Shown here one piece after another: positions 16,091 through 25,705 of a stretch of 38,551 nucleotides of DNA. Location of the stretch: assembly GCA_021399405.1 (NCBI GenBank), contig JAAFKL010000032.1, positions 1 through 38,551 on the forward strand. Direction: 5' to 3'. The notes under the pieces were generated by a model. That model was given only the letters and a program-made list of their open reading frames with translations, had not been told where the DNA came from and searched no databases. The stretch's first letter is position 1. The number at the start of each line of letters is the position of its first letter. Made by a program: the position numbers and the translations under genes. Source of the DNA: Candidatus Heimdallarchaeota archaeon (lineage in GTDB: Archaea > Asgardarchaeota > Heimdallarchaeia > Heimdallarchaeales > Kariarchaeaceae).

Positions 16091-17863
16091 TTATTGATTG
16101 TTTACCATCTTTTTACATTCATCAACAAACGATTTTAGCTCTTTCATCCCAGCTTGCCAGAATTCTTTGGAACTTAAGTCAAAACCAAAAAGATCCTTCA
16201 TAAACTCTTGTGGATGTTGTGAAGCTCCAATAGATAAAAATTTCTTATAATTTTCCACAAACTGTGTCTTGTTTTCACGATATGCAGGGTACATCCCGAG
16301 GACGGAAAATTCACCGAAAACATAAGGATAGTTGTAGAATCTGAGATTGTGTATAAAATAATGAGGTTTCCAAACCCACTCGTACACTTGTAATGGATCC
16401 CACTCGATTGCATCACCAAAGATTTTAGATCTAGCTTCCCAGTAAAGCTCATTAATCCGTTCTTTACTTAGGTATTCCTTATTCTCAATAGCTTCATACA
16501 AAGATTGTTCAAACAGTGTTCTGCTTCCAACCTCAAATATTAATGACATGAAATGTTCAACCATATTAAAGAGAATTGCCTTTTTCTGGGTCTCGTTCTC
16601 AACGTCATTTAGAAATTTGAGATTGAATAATAATGAACCGAATTCAGAGGCAGTTTCTGCAATTGGCATTCCAATTTCTGAGTTGTAGGTATTTTGATTC
16701 TTGAAGATATACTCAGCATGGATTGCATGACCCATTTCATGAGCCAGTGTACTAACATTGTCCATGGTTTCGTTGTATGACATAAGAATGGATGTTATTT
16801 TTTTGGTCATGAATGGAGCACAAAATGCTCCAGCAGCTTTCCCATCACGAGTTTTTGCATCAACACGGTTATTTTTAAACATCTCTTCAACGATTTTACT
16901 GAACTCAGGGTCAAATGAGTGAAATCCAGTTGTAACAATCTCTTTTGCTTGTTCCCAACTTATTTTTCTATCATCTGAGAAAGGATATGGAGCATCGTAA
17001 TCCTCACCACGCAGCTTATCAGTTCCAAGTAATTTTGCTTTCATCAATAAGAAATCCTGAAATATATCAACATTTTCTAGTATCACTTCGAACATGGTTG
17101 AAATAATATCTTCTGAAAGATGTGAACTATAATAGCTCGATCCCTTGTAACTTTTGTACGAACGTTTCTTCGAATCAGTGACATGATTGGTACTAATGTT
17201 CCTCAAGGAAAAAGCAATAACATCAGAAATCTTTTCTAGTCCACCAAATAAACCTTTGATTGCTGCTTTTCTAACTTTATGATCTTTGTGAGATTTTAGT
17301 GAATTACCTTCAGACCAACTGAATTCTTTGATTTCACCATCTATCTCAATCGGAAATTTCAGGGTACTAACTAATTCACCCTGTAATTTTTCCCACTCTT
17401 GTATTCCAGATGAATTTTTATCAAGTTCCATTATTTCCTCAGATTCACTCAGTTTATGATCTGTTTGAGTTTTAATCCGACTCAAATAATATTCCCTTCC
17501 AGGGATTTGATTTATTAGCTCAGGCTTTGATTTTAGAGTATAACCTAATTCCAATTCCAACGGAGTGAGGAGTTTATTCCATTCAGTTTTGTGATTATTA
17601 AATTTACTGTGAAGTGCAATGGCATCTTTATTTGTTTGATCAGCACTAATTATTAGTTCTGTAAAAGATAATAAATCAATAACTCTTGCGTAAATTGATT
17701 CTGATTGATCAATTAATTCGCTTAATTGTGATGCATCAAGGGTTGATAATTTACCTTCATTATGTGTCACTAATGATGATACGTCTTTGCTGATTTGTCC
17801 GATATCAATTTTTATTTGAGGGTCTGCAAGTCCCGAATAGTATACACTAAGATCCCATTCCAT
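16091..17863 (-). CDS. pepF: Oligoendopeptidase F (M3 metallopeptidase)
   Basis: A 590-residue cytosolic zinc peptidase of the M3B family. The HExxH motif is HEMGH at 375-379 and the third ligand is E403 in PIAETASEFG. The conserved C-terminal region with tyrosines and histidine, including GASQHPQE, is present. Length matches PepF (about 600). It cuts oligopeptides of roughly 6-17 residues, consistent with peptide catabolism. The gene is divergent from the truncated-haemoglobin gene over 228 bp. Confidence 0.95.
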   Translation of the reverse strand: MEWDLSVYYSGLADPQIKIDIGQISKDVSSLVTHNEGKLSTLDASQLSELIDQSESIYARVIDLLSFTELIISADQTNKDAIALHSKFNNHKTEWNKLLTPLELELGYTLKSKPELINQIPGREYYLSRIKTQTDHKLSESEEIMELDKNSSGIQEWEKLQGELVSTLKFPIEIDGEIKEFSWSEGNSLKSHKDHKVRKAAIKGLFGGLEKISDVIAFSLRNISTNHVTDSKKRSYKSYKGSSYYSSHLSEDIISTMFEVILENVDIFQDFLLMKAKLLGTDKLRGEDYDAPYPFSDDRKISWEQAKEIVTTGFHSFDPEFSKIVEEMFKNNRVDAKTRDGKAAGAFCAPFMTKKITSILMSYNETMDNVSTLAHEMGHAIHAEYIFKNQNTYNSEIGMPIAETASEFGSLLFNLKFLNDVENETQKKAILFNMVEHFMSLIFEVGSRTLFEQSLYEAIENKEYLSKERINELYWEARSKIFGDAIEWDPLQVYEWVWKPHYFIHNLRFYNYPYVFGEFSVLGMYPAYRENKTQFVENYKKFLSIGASQHPQEFMKDLFGFDLSSKEFWQAGMKELKSFVDECKKMVNNQ

Positions 17864-17966
17864 GATTGTAATTAATTCCTTCTGCTTATAAGTTCACAGC
17901 AAATGTTACTTAATTATTTATTTTAATTAAATTGTAAGTGAAAATAAGAACAAAATGTAATTTTTT

Positions 17967-18015
17967 GATAATCATCCTATCGATTTCTGAAATAAGAGGA
18001 TTTAGGATAATCATC
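17967..18015. repeat. Direct repeat in the pepF-haemoglobin divergent region
   Basis: GATAATCATC occurs at 17967-17976 and again at 18006-18015, 39 bp apart. The inner bases also form the inverted pair ATCCTA/TAGGAT. Placement in a divergent promoter region makes a shared regulator site possible but unproven. Confidence 0.35.
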
Positions 18016-18091
18016 AACCACTGTATCAGATGGAAATGATTTTGTTTGGTTACTAACTATGATTATTAACGAGATTGTATAGGTAGCGAAA

Positions 18092-18493
18092 ATGGTAATT
18101 TTTGATCATGATGATATTTATGAAATGATAGGTGGAGAGAATACATTTAGAAATTTAGTTGATGTGTTCTATGCCAAAATTGAACACGATGAATTATTGA
18201 GACCGATGTTTCCAGAAACTTTGGATCATGGAAAAGAATTCCAATACTTGTTCTTAATGAAAAAATTTGGTGGTCCTGATCAATATACACCTCTAAGAGG
18301 GCATCCAAGGTTACGAAAGAGACATCTACCATTTCCAATTGGGATTAAAGAAAGGAATCAGTGGTTAAAACTTAAACTTGAGAGCTGGCGAGAAATTGGA
18401 ATAGCAGAGGATCATCCAGCTTGGGCAACGTTGCATGATTATTTTGATAGAATTTCAATGAAAATGATTAATCAATCGGAATTAACAGTATAA
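18092..18493 (+). CDS. Group II truncated haemoglobin (GlbO-like)
   Basis: A 133-residue 2-over-2 globin. The proximal heme ligand is H78 in RKRHLPFPIG, and W91 fits the G8 tryptophan of group II. The stretch GGPDQYTPLRGHPRLRKRH is close to the GlbO consensus. Such globins bind O2, NO or H2S and are often found in organisms meeting oxygen or reactive nitrogen. It is a single gene with its own promoter region; a TATA-like ATTGTATAGG precedes the ATG by about 15-20 bp. Confidence 0.93.
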   Translation: MVIFDHDDIYEMIGGENTFRNLVDVFYAKIEHDELLRPMFPETLDHGKEFQYLFLMKKFGGPDQYTPLRGHPRLRKRHLPFPIGIKERNQWLKLKLESWREIGIAEDHPAWATLHDYFDRISMKMINQSELTV

Positions 18494-18520
18494 TTATTGA
18501 GATATAGCTAAACTTATTCA

Positions 18521-19507
18521 CTAGTTGAACGAAGGACCGGTTAATAAAACTTTTCCATCTCTTCCTTCTTCCATTGCTCGTTTAAACGCATCCTTGAATG
18601 ATTCGAGAGGATATGTAGAATCAACCTCTACCTGTAACTGTCCACTGGCAATCATAGCAATCAATTTTTGGTACGTGTCAGTAATCTTTTCTTTTGGGGT
18701 TTCTTGTAGCCAATGAGATAGCCAGTAAGTTTTCAGGGTAATATCTTTTTTCATCATAAAAGCCATATTTAACTGGATATTTTCCAGACTTAACGCTCCA
18801 TAGGTTAATATTACCCCTTTGTTGGACAATATTTGTGAGATTTTGTCAGTTGCTTTTCCTGCCACTGCATCGAGACCGAGCCTTATTTTATCTTTGCCAA
18901 TTTTTTCCCTAATTTCTTTGACAAGGTTTGGACCATCAACTACCACGAGATCTGCACCAAGCTTACTAAGCTCTGATATCAACTCTTCCCTCCTTACAAT
19001 GTTTATCGTTTTATACCCCATAATCTTGCATAATTCAATAACATATCTACCAACTGCTGAATTAGCTGCATTCTGAACAATCCAGTCTCCTGGATCCAGT
19101 TCCACATATTCAGTTATCATTGCATAAGCGGTAGGTGGATTTATACCAATCATTGATAATTGCAATATATCTGCTTCTGGTAAAGGAAATACTTTCTTTG
19201 CCGCAACAACTAGGTGATCTTGCCATGTACTGCTTCCAAGTGGTAAAAGAACATTATCACCAACTTTGACATTCCTTACATTTTCACCAATTTGAATAAT
19301 CTTACTTAAGCCTTCATTTCCCAAAATTGCTGGAAATGATTTTTTCGTTGGATAGAAACCCTGAATCTGCATTATATCTGAAGGATTAATTGGTGCTGCT
19401 ATCAACTCAGTTAGAACTTCGTCAGATCCTAACACAGGTATCTCAATATCGACTAAATTTATTACGACTACTGGATCACCCTCCATTGTAACATTTAATG
19501 CTTTCAC
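18521..19507 (-). CDS. MECR-like trans-2-enoyl-thioester reductase (MDR superfamily)
   Basis: A 328-residue zinc-free medium-chain reductase. Signature stretches of the mitochondrial MECR/Etr1 branch are visible: PINPSDIMQIQGFYP (39-53, with active-site Y52), GNEG (63-66), NPPTAYAM (123-130) and the cofactor loop QNAANSAVGR (145-154). MECR reduces trans-2-enoyl thioesters with NADPH in fatty-acid synthesis; bacterial and archaeal relatives include crotonyl-CoA reductases. The zinc ligands of true alcohol dehydrogenases are absent. It is convergent with the haemoglobin gene. Confidence 0.88.
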   Translation of the reverse strand: MKALNVTMEGDPVVVINLVDIEIPVLGSDEVLTELIAAPINPSDIMQIQGFYPTKKSFPAILGNEGLSKIIQIGENVRNVKVGDNVLLPLGSSTWQDHLVVAAKKVFPLPEADILQLSMIGINPPTAYAMITEYVELDPGDWIVQNAANSAVGRYVIELCKIMGYKTINIVRREELISELSKLGADLVVVDGPNLVKEIREKIGKDKIRLGLDAVAGKATDKISQILSNKGVILTYGALSLENIQLNMAFMMKKDITLKTYWLSHWLQETPKEKITDTYQKLIAMIASGQLQVEVDSTYPLESFKDAFKRAMEEGRDGKVLLTGPSFN

Positions 19508-19630
19508 AAACTGAATTGAAATTACGATGGTAATAAATTATTTTCACAAGGATATTTTGTCAAGCTTTGTTATTTTCTAAATTGTTTCAAGATGATGAAG
19601 AATCTGCTAAATAAAGCAAAATTGGAAAAA

Positions 19631-20866
19631 TTAATATGAAATACCTTGTTTGATCACAGATTGAATATTTTCACGGTTAGTAAGTATGGCAATATCATTT
19701 AGTGGATTTTTATTAAGAAGGACAATATCCGCATCAAAGCCAGTTTTAAGCAATCCAGACTGTGGAGCACGTTTTCCTAGAGTAAAAGGTCCATTTTGAG
19801 TACCTGCAACAATAGCATCCATAGGTGACATGCCACCTTCTACCAGATATTGCATTTCTCTGAGATTATCTCCATGTTTGTAAATTGGGTGATAGTCTCC
19901 AGTCACAATAATATCCGTACCCATAGCAATAGTTACCCCACGCTTGATTGCCATTTTTAACATCTTCATATGTGTTTTCAATATCAATTGTCCCTTTGTG
20001 TACCCATATTCAGGAAGATTTTCTTTTGCTTCAGGAGTATCAAATAACCCTTTGTAAGTATAAACTGTTGGGACTAGAATGGCATCTTTTTCAATCATCA
20101 GATCACATAGATCTTCATTAAGATAGGTCCCATGTTCAATTGTTTTCACCCCCGCTTCTAATGCTGTTTTGATCCCAATCTCACCATAACAGTGTGCAGC
20201 TACTGAAACATCAGCTCTAGCAGCTTCTGCAACTATGGCACTTTGTTCCTCGATTGAGTATTGCTGAAATTTTGGATGATCCAATTCTGACATTACTCCA
20301 CCCGATGCCGAGAATTTTATCACCTCGGCTCCAGCCCGTAGATGAGTTCGAACCAGTTTCAAACATTCTGAAACCCCATCTGCAATTGGACTAGCAATTC
20401 TATTCTTTTCAGAGAAAAATTGAAACACTTCTGCAGGTAAAGAATGACTATCAGCATGACCTCCAGTCATGGATATCATATTCCCCGCTGCATATATTCG
20501 AGGTCCAGTAATAGTGCCTTCTTGAATTGATTCCTTTAGAAGTAACCCAAAACCACCTACTTCTCTTACACTCGTAACACCTGCGAGTAACGTTTCATTC
20601 GTATCCCAAGCACATCGCATAAATTTGATTTTGGGGTCAAGAAATTCCTCTTGATATTCGAATTTTCGTAACCCAAAATAATGATCATGGCAATCCCAAA
20701 AACCAGGAGTTACAACCTTGGTTTGAATTATATTATCTGAAGCGGGCGCATGTTCTTGTTCACCTGCATAGGTGATTTTGTTATTTTCATAGACAATTGA
20801 AGCATCTTTTATAGATTCTCCATTCCCAATGATAGCCAATTCACTATCAACCCTAACAGTGCTCAT
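19631..20866 (-). CDS. Amidohydrolase (imidazolonepropionase/prolidase-like)
   Basis: A 411-residue TIM-barrel metal hydrolase. Binuclear-site ligands are visible: H60 and H62 in DCHDHY, the bridging K184 in EVIKFSASGG, H225 in AAHCYG, H245 in IEHGTY and D318 in MGTDI. This pattern matches the imidazolonepropionase-like group, which includes Xaa-Pro dipeptidases that are unrelated to the pita-bread prolidases. A dipeptidase role fits the nearby PepF, but the substrate is not certain. The gene stands alone on the minus strand, divergent from the lipase gene. Confidence 0.9.
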   Translation of the reverse strand: MSTVRVDSELAIIGNGESIKDASIVYENNKITYAGEQEHAPASDNIIQTKVVTPGFWDCHDHYFGLRKFEYQEEFLDPKIKFMRCAWDTNETLLAGVTSVREVGGFGLLLKESIQEGTITGPRIYAAGNMISMTGGHADSHSLPAEVFQFFSEKNRIASPIADGVSECLKLVRTHLRAGAEVIKFSASGGVMSELDHPKFQQYSIEEQSAIVAEAARADVSVAAHCYGEIGIKTALEAGVKTIEHGTYLNEDLCDLMIEKDAILVPTVYTYKGLFDTPEAKENLPEYGYTKGQLILKTHMKMLKMAIKRGVTIAMGTDIIVTGDYHPIYKHGDNLREMQYLVEGGMSPMDAIVAGTQNGPFTLGKRAPQSGLLKTGFDADIVLLNKNPLNDIAILTNRENIQSVIKQGISY

Positions 20867-21028
20867 TGATTTTAGATCTATATGCTATCTATAAATTCCT
20901 TTACTGAAAATTGAATAAACCGCAAAAGGAAAAATAATTAATCCAAATACTTCTCAAAACGATATTTCTTGCTTGATTCCAATATACTGAGTCACCCTTC
21001 TTATTCTCAAAAACTAATGTGATAATAA

Positions 21029-21799
21029 TTGAAAGGATTCGATATAGATACCGCAATTCTCCTATCTGATCTCTCTATAAGAGCCTATCGCGAACCTGAA
21101 AAAATCAAACCCGAAGAATTAGATTTAGAATTAGTGTCCTACTTTGATATTGCAAAAACTCATACCCAACTCTACATTTTCAAAAATAAATCAACCCTGT
21201 ATATCGTTTTTAGGGGAACTGAGAGCATTAGAGATGTGATGTATGATTTTATGTTCATAAAGAAGAATTTTCCAGATAATGCGACATCATTTTTCAGACC
21301 AAAAGTTCACCATGGATTCTTATACACATTTCAATCAGTTGAAAAAATGTTATTTGATAAGATTAAAGATCTAATTGCTGAAAATCAATATAAAATATAT
21401 GTTACTGGCCACAGTTTAGGTGCTGCTTTGGCTGTTTTATGTGCTTTCGAGCTAAAAAATAAATTAAATATTAATTCAACAATGTATAATTTTGGTTGCC
21501 CGCGTATTGGCAATCGATCTTTTGTGAAGCTGTATAACAAAAAAGTTCCAGATAGTTTTCGAATTGTGAATAATGATGATTCGATTACTAATTTACCAAA
21601 ATTAGGTTACAAACATGTTAAAACATTGATTTATATATATCCAAGGGGAAAATTAATTATTAACCCGTCGAGGATGAGACGATTTTTTGAGAGATTAGAT
21701 GATCTCTATCGTTTCTTTACTGGAGATGGTTGGATTGATCATTTAGAACATAATTACTTAGAAAATTTAAAAGAAATCAGAGAAAAGAACCACAAATAA
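21029..21799 (+). CDS. Class 3 lipase (alpha/beta hydrolase)
   Basis: A 256-residue lipase_3-type protein with a TTG start; no in-frame ATG precedes it. The nucleophile is S129 in VTGHSLGAALA, the acid is D184 in NNDDSITNLP, and the base is H238 in DHLEHNYL. IVFRGTES (59-66) is the oxyanion strand and FGCPRIGNRSF (155-165) the conserved strand after the nucleophile. There is no signal peptide, so it acts inside the cell or at a membrane. It hydrolyses acylglycerols or related esters; the exact lipid is unknown. Confidence 0.9.
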   Translation: MKGFDIDTAILLSDLSIRAYREPEKIKPEELDLELVSYFDIAKTHTQLYIFKNKSTLYIVFRGTESIRDVMYDFMFIKKNFPDNATSFFRPKVHHGFLYTFQSVEKMLFDKIKDLIAENQYKIYVTGHSLGAALAVLCAFELKNKLNINSTMYNFGCPRIGNRSFVKLYNKKVPDSFRIVNNDDSITNLPKLGYKHVKTLIYIYPRGKLIINPSRMRRFFERLDDLYRFFTGDGWIDHLEHNYLENLKEIREKNHK

Positions 21800-21808
21800 T
21801 AATTTCAA

Positions 21809-23680
21809 TTATAAGAATTTCTCTGGTAAAATTACATCGGAAGAATATGTTTCTCTTGCTTCAGTTAGTCTACTTCTTTGAAGACTAATTTGTTCTAGAA
21901 AAATATCAGGCATGATTTCTGCATTAGTAAAGAATTTTTCAACTCGATCTAATTTTTCAAGATATTTATTAATTCTAATTGAAAATTCTTTGTCATATTT
22001 AGACTTGGGATATTCTTTGCTGAATATTTCTTTAAATAATTTGACTAAATCTTCATATTTTGGGATGTAGCCGATTGGCGTATTAATTGCCTCAAAATCA
22101 CCATGAATTCTTCCTTCTGCCCAAACAAGCCATACTTTCTTGTCAACTTTATCATCAATAAATTTCCCGTTTTCGTCTTTCAAGAAATAATTTGTTGAAA
22201 ATACTTTGACTCTATCCTCATTGTCCAATCTTTTGCCGAATGAAAAATGAGCGTTAATATAAGAACTCAAAGGGACGACTACAAAATCTAGATTTGCCAT
22301 TGGTTGATTGGCTCTAACTCCAACTTTTCCAAGTGTAGCGGCAGTTGTTTCTGATTCTATAGAAGAACCGGATAAAACTCCATGACTCCAATCAAAAGAT
22401 TGTGACACGGGAACAGCAGTGTCAGAATCACGCCCTCCATAAATTATAGCTTTAAATGGAACACCATCCGGATTGTGTAAATTCTCATCTGAATTGTCTA
22501 AATCTCTAATTCTGATTGTGTACCTTGAATTCGGATGAGATATCGGAATAATTTTTTCATTTTCATCTATTTTCCCTTCAAACCATTCGCCTGAATGATT
22601 AATACCGGATGTTGGAAGATCATGGATTCCCATACCATGCCAGTAAACTTTACCATCCTTTTGTAAAACATTAGAGAAAATCATCTCTCTGGGACTTGTA
22701 ATAACTTTATAGATTAATGGATCATCTATTGGATTAACATCTTTAATAATGCCAAATACACCTGCTTCTATGTTAGCTGCATGTGGAATTCCATTTTCAT
22801 CAATTCGAAGATAAGCAATATCATCTCCAACTATTGTGTGACCTGGTATCATTGCCGTAGAAGTTTTTCCACAAGCTGATGGATATGCACCTAAGAAGTA
22901 TGTTTTACGTGATCTGTCCAAAGAATAAATACCGGAGATAAACATGTGTTCGGTTAACCAATCTTCTGAAATCGCTTTGTTTATTGCTAACCTTAGGCAG
23001 AGTTTTTTGAGACCTAAACTATTTCCAGCATATTGATTGTTTACAGAAAGTACTCGATTTTCTTCCAAATCAATGTATATTCTCCTTTTATCAATATTCT
23101 TAGTCACGTTTCCAGCTAATTCTCCTGCTGAATGAATGAGATAGAAGAAATCTTCAGAATCTCCGGTTTGCATGAATTCTTGATATCCCTTTCTATATAG
23201 AATATCCTCGGAATGGGACACGTAAGCACTGTCGGTAATTTGAAGAGCTCTAATGGAGAATTTTGAATCAGTGGGACCAAGACAGAAGAATCTAACAAAC
23301 ATCTCTTTTCCAGCCATAATCCCCTCAAAGATTTCGTGAATTTCAGTTAAGCCATCTTCTCGATCAATGGAATTGATATGTGCGCTTAGTTGTTTTCCTT
23401 TAGGTAGAAGAACTCTAGTATTTGCCTTATCCCTTGCCTGATCTTGATATCCATCGTAGTGAATAGTGTGACCTTCAGTAGCCAAGTGGGATTCCTCACC
23501 GAGTGTTACACTAAGGTCTCTGATATACTTGATATCTTCATCTTTGTCGGTTATTACGGTAACTTTTTTCGGTTTACAGAGATTAATATAATGCTCAACA
23601 ATTTCAATAACTTTTTGATTATTCAAAACACTCAATTTCTTGAAGTTTGAGTTATCTAGGACATTATTTACTTCCAACAT
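21809..23680 (-). CDS. pckG: Phosphoenolpyruvate carboxykinase (GTP)
   Basis: A 623-residue GTP-type PEPCK of normal length. The P-loop is PSACGKT (267-273) with the reactive cysteine C270. The second metal motif is GDDIA (285-289), and the YGGRDSDTAVPV stretch is the guanine/active-site lid region. It converts oxaloacetate plus GTP to PEP, CO2 and GDP, the entry to gluconeogenesis. The gene is single and ends 9 bp from the convergent lipase gene. An AT-rich box near 23712-23725 lies 30-45 bp upstream of the start. Confidence 0.97.
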   Translation of the reverse strand: MLEVNNVLDNSNFKKLSVLNNQKVIEIVEHYINLCKPKKVTVITDKDEDIKYIRDLSVTLGEESHLATEGHTIHYDGYQDQARDKANTRVLLPKGKQLSAHINSIDREDGLTEIHEIFEGIMAGKEMFVRFFCLGPTDSKFSIRALQITDSAYVSHSEDILYRKGYQEFMQTGDSEDFFYLIHSAGELAGNVTKNIDKRRIYIDLEENRVLSVNNQYAGNSLGLKKLCLRLAINKAISEDWLTEHMFISGIYSLDRSRKTYFLGAYPSACGKTSTAMIPGHTIVGDDIAYLRIDENGIPHAANIEAGVFGIIKDVNPIDDPLIYKVITSPREMIFSNVLQKDGKVYWHGMGIHDLPTSGINHSGEWFEGKIDENEKIIPISHPNSRYTIRIRDLDNSDENLHNPDGVPFKAIIYGGRDSDTAVPVSQSFDWSHGVLSGSSIESETTAATLGKVGVRANQPMANLDFVVVPLSSYINAHFSFGKRLDNEDRVKVFSTNYFLKDENGKFIDDKVDKKVWLVWAEGRIHGDFEAINTPIGYIPKYEDLVKLFKEIFSKEYPKSKYDKEFSIRINKYLEKLDRVEKFFTNAEIMPDIFLEQISLQRSRLTEARETYSSDVILPEKFL

Positions 23681-23815
23681 AGTTCAAATCAGCCTGAATA
23701 GTGGATGATCTTATTAAATAAACATTTAATTTAAGAATCTCGCTAGTTCTCTCAAATATATTCCATTCATTTTTCGAAAAAAACAAAGTAAATGTATAAA
23801 ATAAGTGTAGAAATG

Positions 23816-23837
23816 ATTGAAAAATTTAATTTTCAAT
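23816..23837. promoter_or_regulatory. Palindrome between pckG and the 7-TM gene
   Basis: ATTGAAAA (23816-23823) and TTTTCAAT (23830-23837) form a perfect 8-bp inverted repeat with a 6-bp AT centre, in the 298-bp divergent spacer. It could be an operator for either gene. The composition is very AT-rich, so chance is a serious alternative. Nothing else was recognised in the spacer. Confidence 0.35.
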
Positions 23838-23978
23838 TTCTAAATGGGTGAAAATGATTAATAGTTGATTCAAATATATATTTGCATTAAGGACGATAAA
23901 TTATCTACTTTGGATCAACAACAAATCTATACTCTCTAATTTTAAATTGATTGTCTTAATTAACTAGGAATAATTATT

Positions 23979-24887
23979 TTGATATCACTTGATCTATTTG
24001 TCGTCTTATCTCTCCTTGTAATTGGATTCCTTGTCTTACTGGTTGCTTATACATACGTTTTGTATTTCAGAATAAAAATCATTGAATTTGCAATTATAGC
24101 ATCCTTCTTTTTATTCAGTGGAATTTTTTACTCATTCGTACTTCTTGCTTACAACTATGATAAGTTAATTTTTTATCAATTGGAAAGATTTTTTTTGGTT
24201 TCTAGTTATTGGTTTCTTTTAGTTCTAATAAGTAAAATAAAAAATACTGACAAAATTTTCAAAGCCTTGATAAGAGTTCTCTTTTTGTATTCACTTGCTA
24301 TATTGAGTTTGATTGCATTTTGGGAAAAAGGAAGACAGCCAGATACAGCAACAATTTTTGGGGGAACAATAGAATCGATCCAAAATGTACCATACCATCC
24401 CGAAGGGGCAAGTATTAGAATAAGCAGCATAGATCTTATTTACGGGACAAGTTTTCCCTTGCTAAATACAATCTTTATGATACTGGTTTCAGCATTGTTG
24501 CTCTATACATTCATTATTGTAGAACTTCAAGTGAAAACAGAGAGAACTCAACGAGCTAAATATTTATGGATAATCTCCTTGAGTTTTCATCTAGTTTGGA
24601 CAATTCTGGCGTTACCTTGGTTAGATCTTGGTCGAGGTTTCCAATTTTTTAATGTGATATCCACTGTTTTAATTGTAATAATTATTCGATTTTATCCTGA
24701 AGGTCTAATTTTATCTAAATCTCAAATTATGGCTACTTACCATTTTTATGATACGTTAGCGAATTTGGATAGTTCAAAAGATGAACCTTCAAATATCTCA
24801 GATATGGCAATTGAATATATACTCGACTATATCAGGTCAATGCCTATAGAAATCCTTGATAAACCAAAGGAGCTAAGAAAAGAATAG
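23979..24887 (+). CDS. Seven-helix membrane protein of unknown function
   Basis: A 302-residue protein with a TTG start; the first in-frame ATG lies deep inside the protein. Seven hydrophobic helices are visible, at about 4-31, 34-56, 64-87, 94-115, 155-182, 193-215 and 220-242, followed by a cytosolic tail of about 55 residues. The layout resembles 7-TM sensory modules of receptor kinases, and PEGLILSKSQI after the last helix is similar in style to their linkers. However, no kinase, HAMP or other output domain follows. The methyltransferase gene starts 42 bp later on the same strand. Confidence 0.65.
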   Translation: MISLDLFVVLSLLVIGFLVLLVAYTYVLYFRIKIIEFAIIASFFLFSGIFYSFVLLAYNYDKLIFYQLERFFLVSSYWFLLVLISKIKNTDKIFKALIRVLFLYSLAILSLIAFWEKGRQPDTATIFGGTIESIQNVPYHPEGASIRISSIDLIYGTSFPLLNTIFMILVSALLLYTFIIVELQVKTERTQRAKYLWIISLSFHLVWTILALPWLDLGRGFQFFNVISTVLIVIIIRFYPEGLILSKSQIMATYHFYDTLANLDSSKDEPSNISDMAIEYILDYIRSMPIEILDKPKELRKE

Positions 24888-24929
24888 GGACTAACAAGAG
24901 CTTATTAAGTTTAGAATAAATTCTAAATT

Positions 24930-25586
24930 GTGAATAATGATAAACTCGAAATTCAAAGAAATTTTATGGAACGAATGGTACAAACTTATGATAAAGTGCA
25001 TAATAAAATGTACTGGAATGAAATTCAACCCTATATAGAAGAGTTAGCAAAAGGAAGATGTATTGATATCGGTTGCGGACCTGGTTTGCTTTTGCGAGAC
25101 TTAGATAATAGATTTAAATCAAAAAAATTGATAGGTATTGATCTCTCACCTGTTATGATAGAAAAAGCAGAAGAGTTTTTGATACAACCAATCAATGAGG
25201 GAAGAGTTGAGCTGATACAACAACACATGCAGGAAAATAATACGCTACCTTCAGATATTGATATCGTATTTTCTTCAAGAGTTCTCAGATCATTCAATAA
25301 TCAAATAGGGATCATGAGATCAATTAATAATTCCTTGAAATCAGGTGGTAGATTGATATTGCTTGATTGGGATCTTGGTTCAATACAAACATACCATGAC
25401 TATTTTCACACTGCAGATGAATTTAATGGTATGCCAGTAGAGGAGGTAATACGACTACATCGTAATTTTTCTAGATACAGTATTGCAGATTGGGAATATA
25501 TTCTTGAAAATACTAATTTCATTATTGATTACACGTTTCAACTCAATCCTGTTCACATTGTCATTATTGCATCAAAAAAAGATTGA
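24930..25586 (+). CDS. SAM-dependent methyltransferase
   Basis: A 218-residue class I methyltransferase with a GTG start. Motif I is DIGCGPG (46-52), the acidic end of strand 2 is in LIGIDLSPVM, and the post-motif SGGRLILLDWD is the strand-5 region. The closest general type is the UbiE/Methyltransf_11 group; the substrate is unknown. It probably shares a transcript with the 7-TM gene 42 bp upstream. Confidence 0.88.
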   Translation: MNNDKLEIQRNFMERMVQTYDKVHNKMYWNEIQPYIEELAKGRCIDIGCGPGLLLRDLDNRFKSKKLIGIDLSPVMIEKAEEFLIQPINEGRVELIQQHMQENNTLPSDIDIVFSSRVLRSFNNQIGIMRSINNSLKSGGRLILLDWDLGSIQTYHDYFHTADEFNGMPVEEVIRLHRNFSRYSIADWEYILENTNFIIDYTFQLNPVHIVIIASKKD

Positions 25587-25705
25587 AAGTAGAAGATTCA
25601 ATCGTTAATACCAAATTTCAATTTTAATAATCCACTTCACCTATTGAACAATATCTACAAAGCAGTATTCAAAAACTCGGGATTAAATTAAAAAATAAGT
25701 GCATC

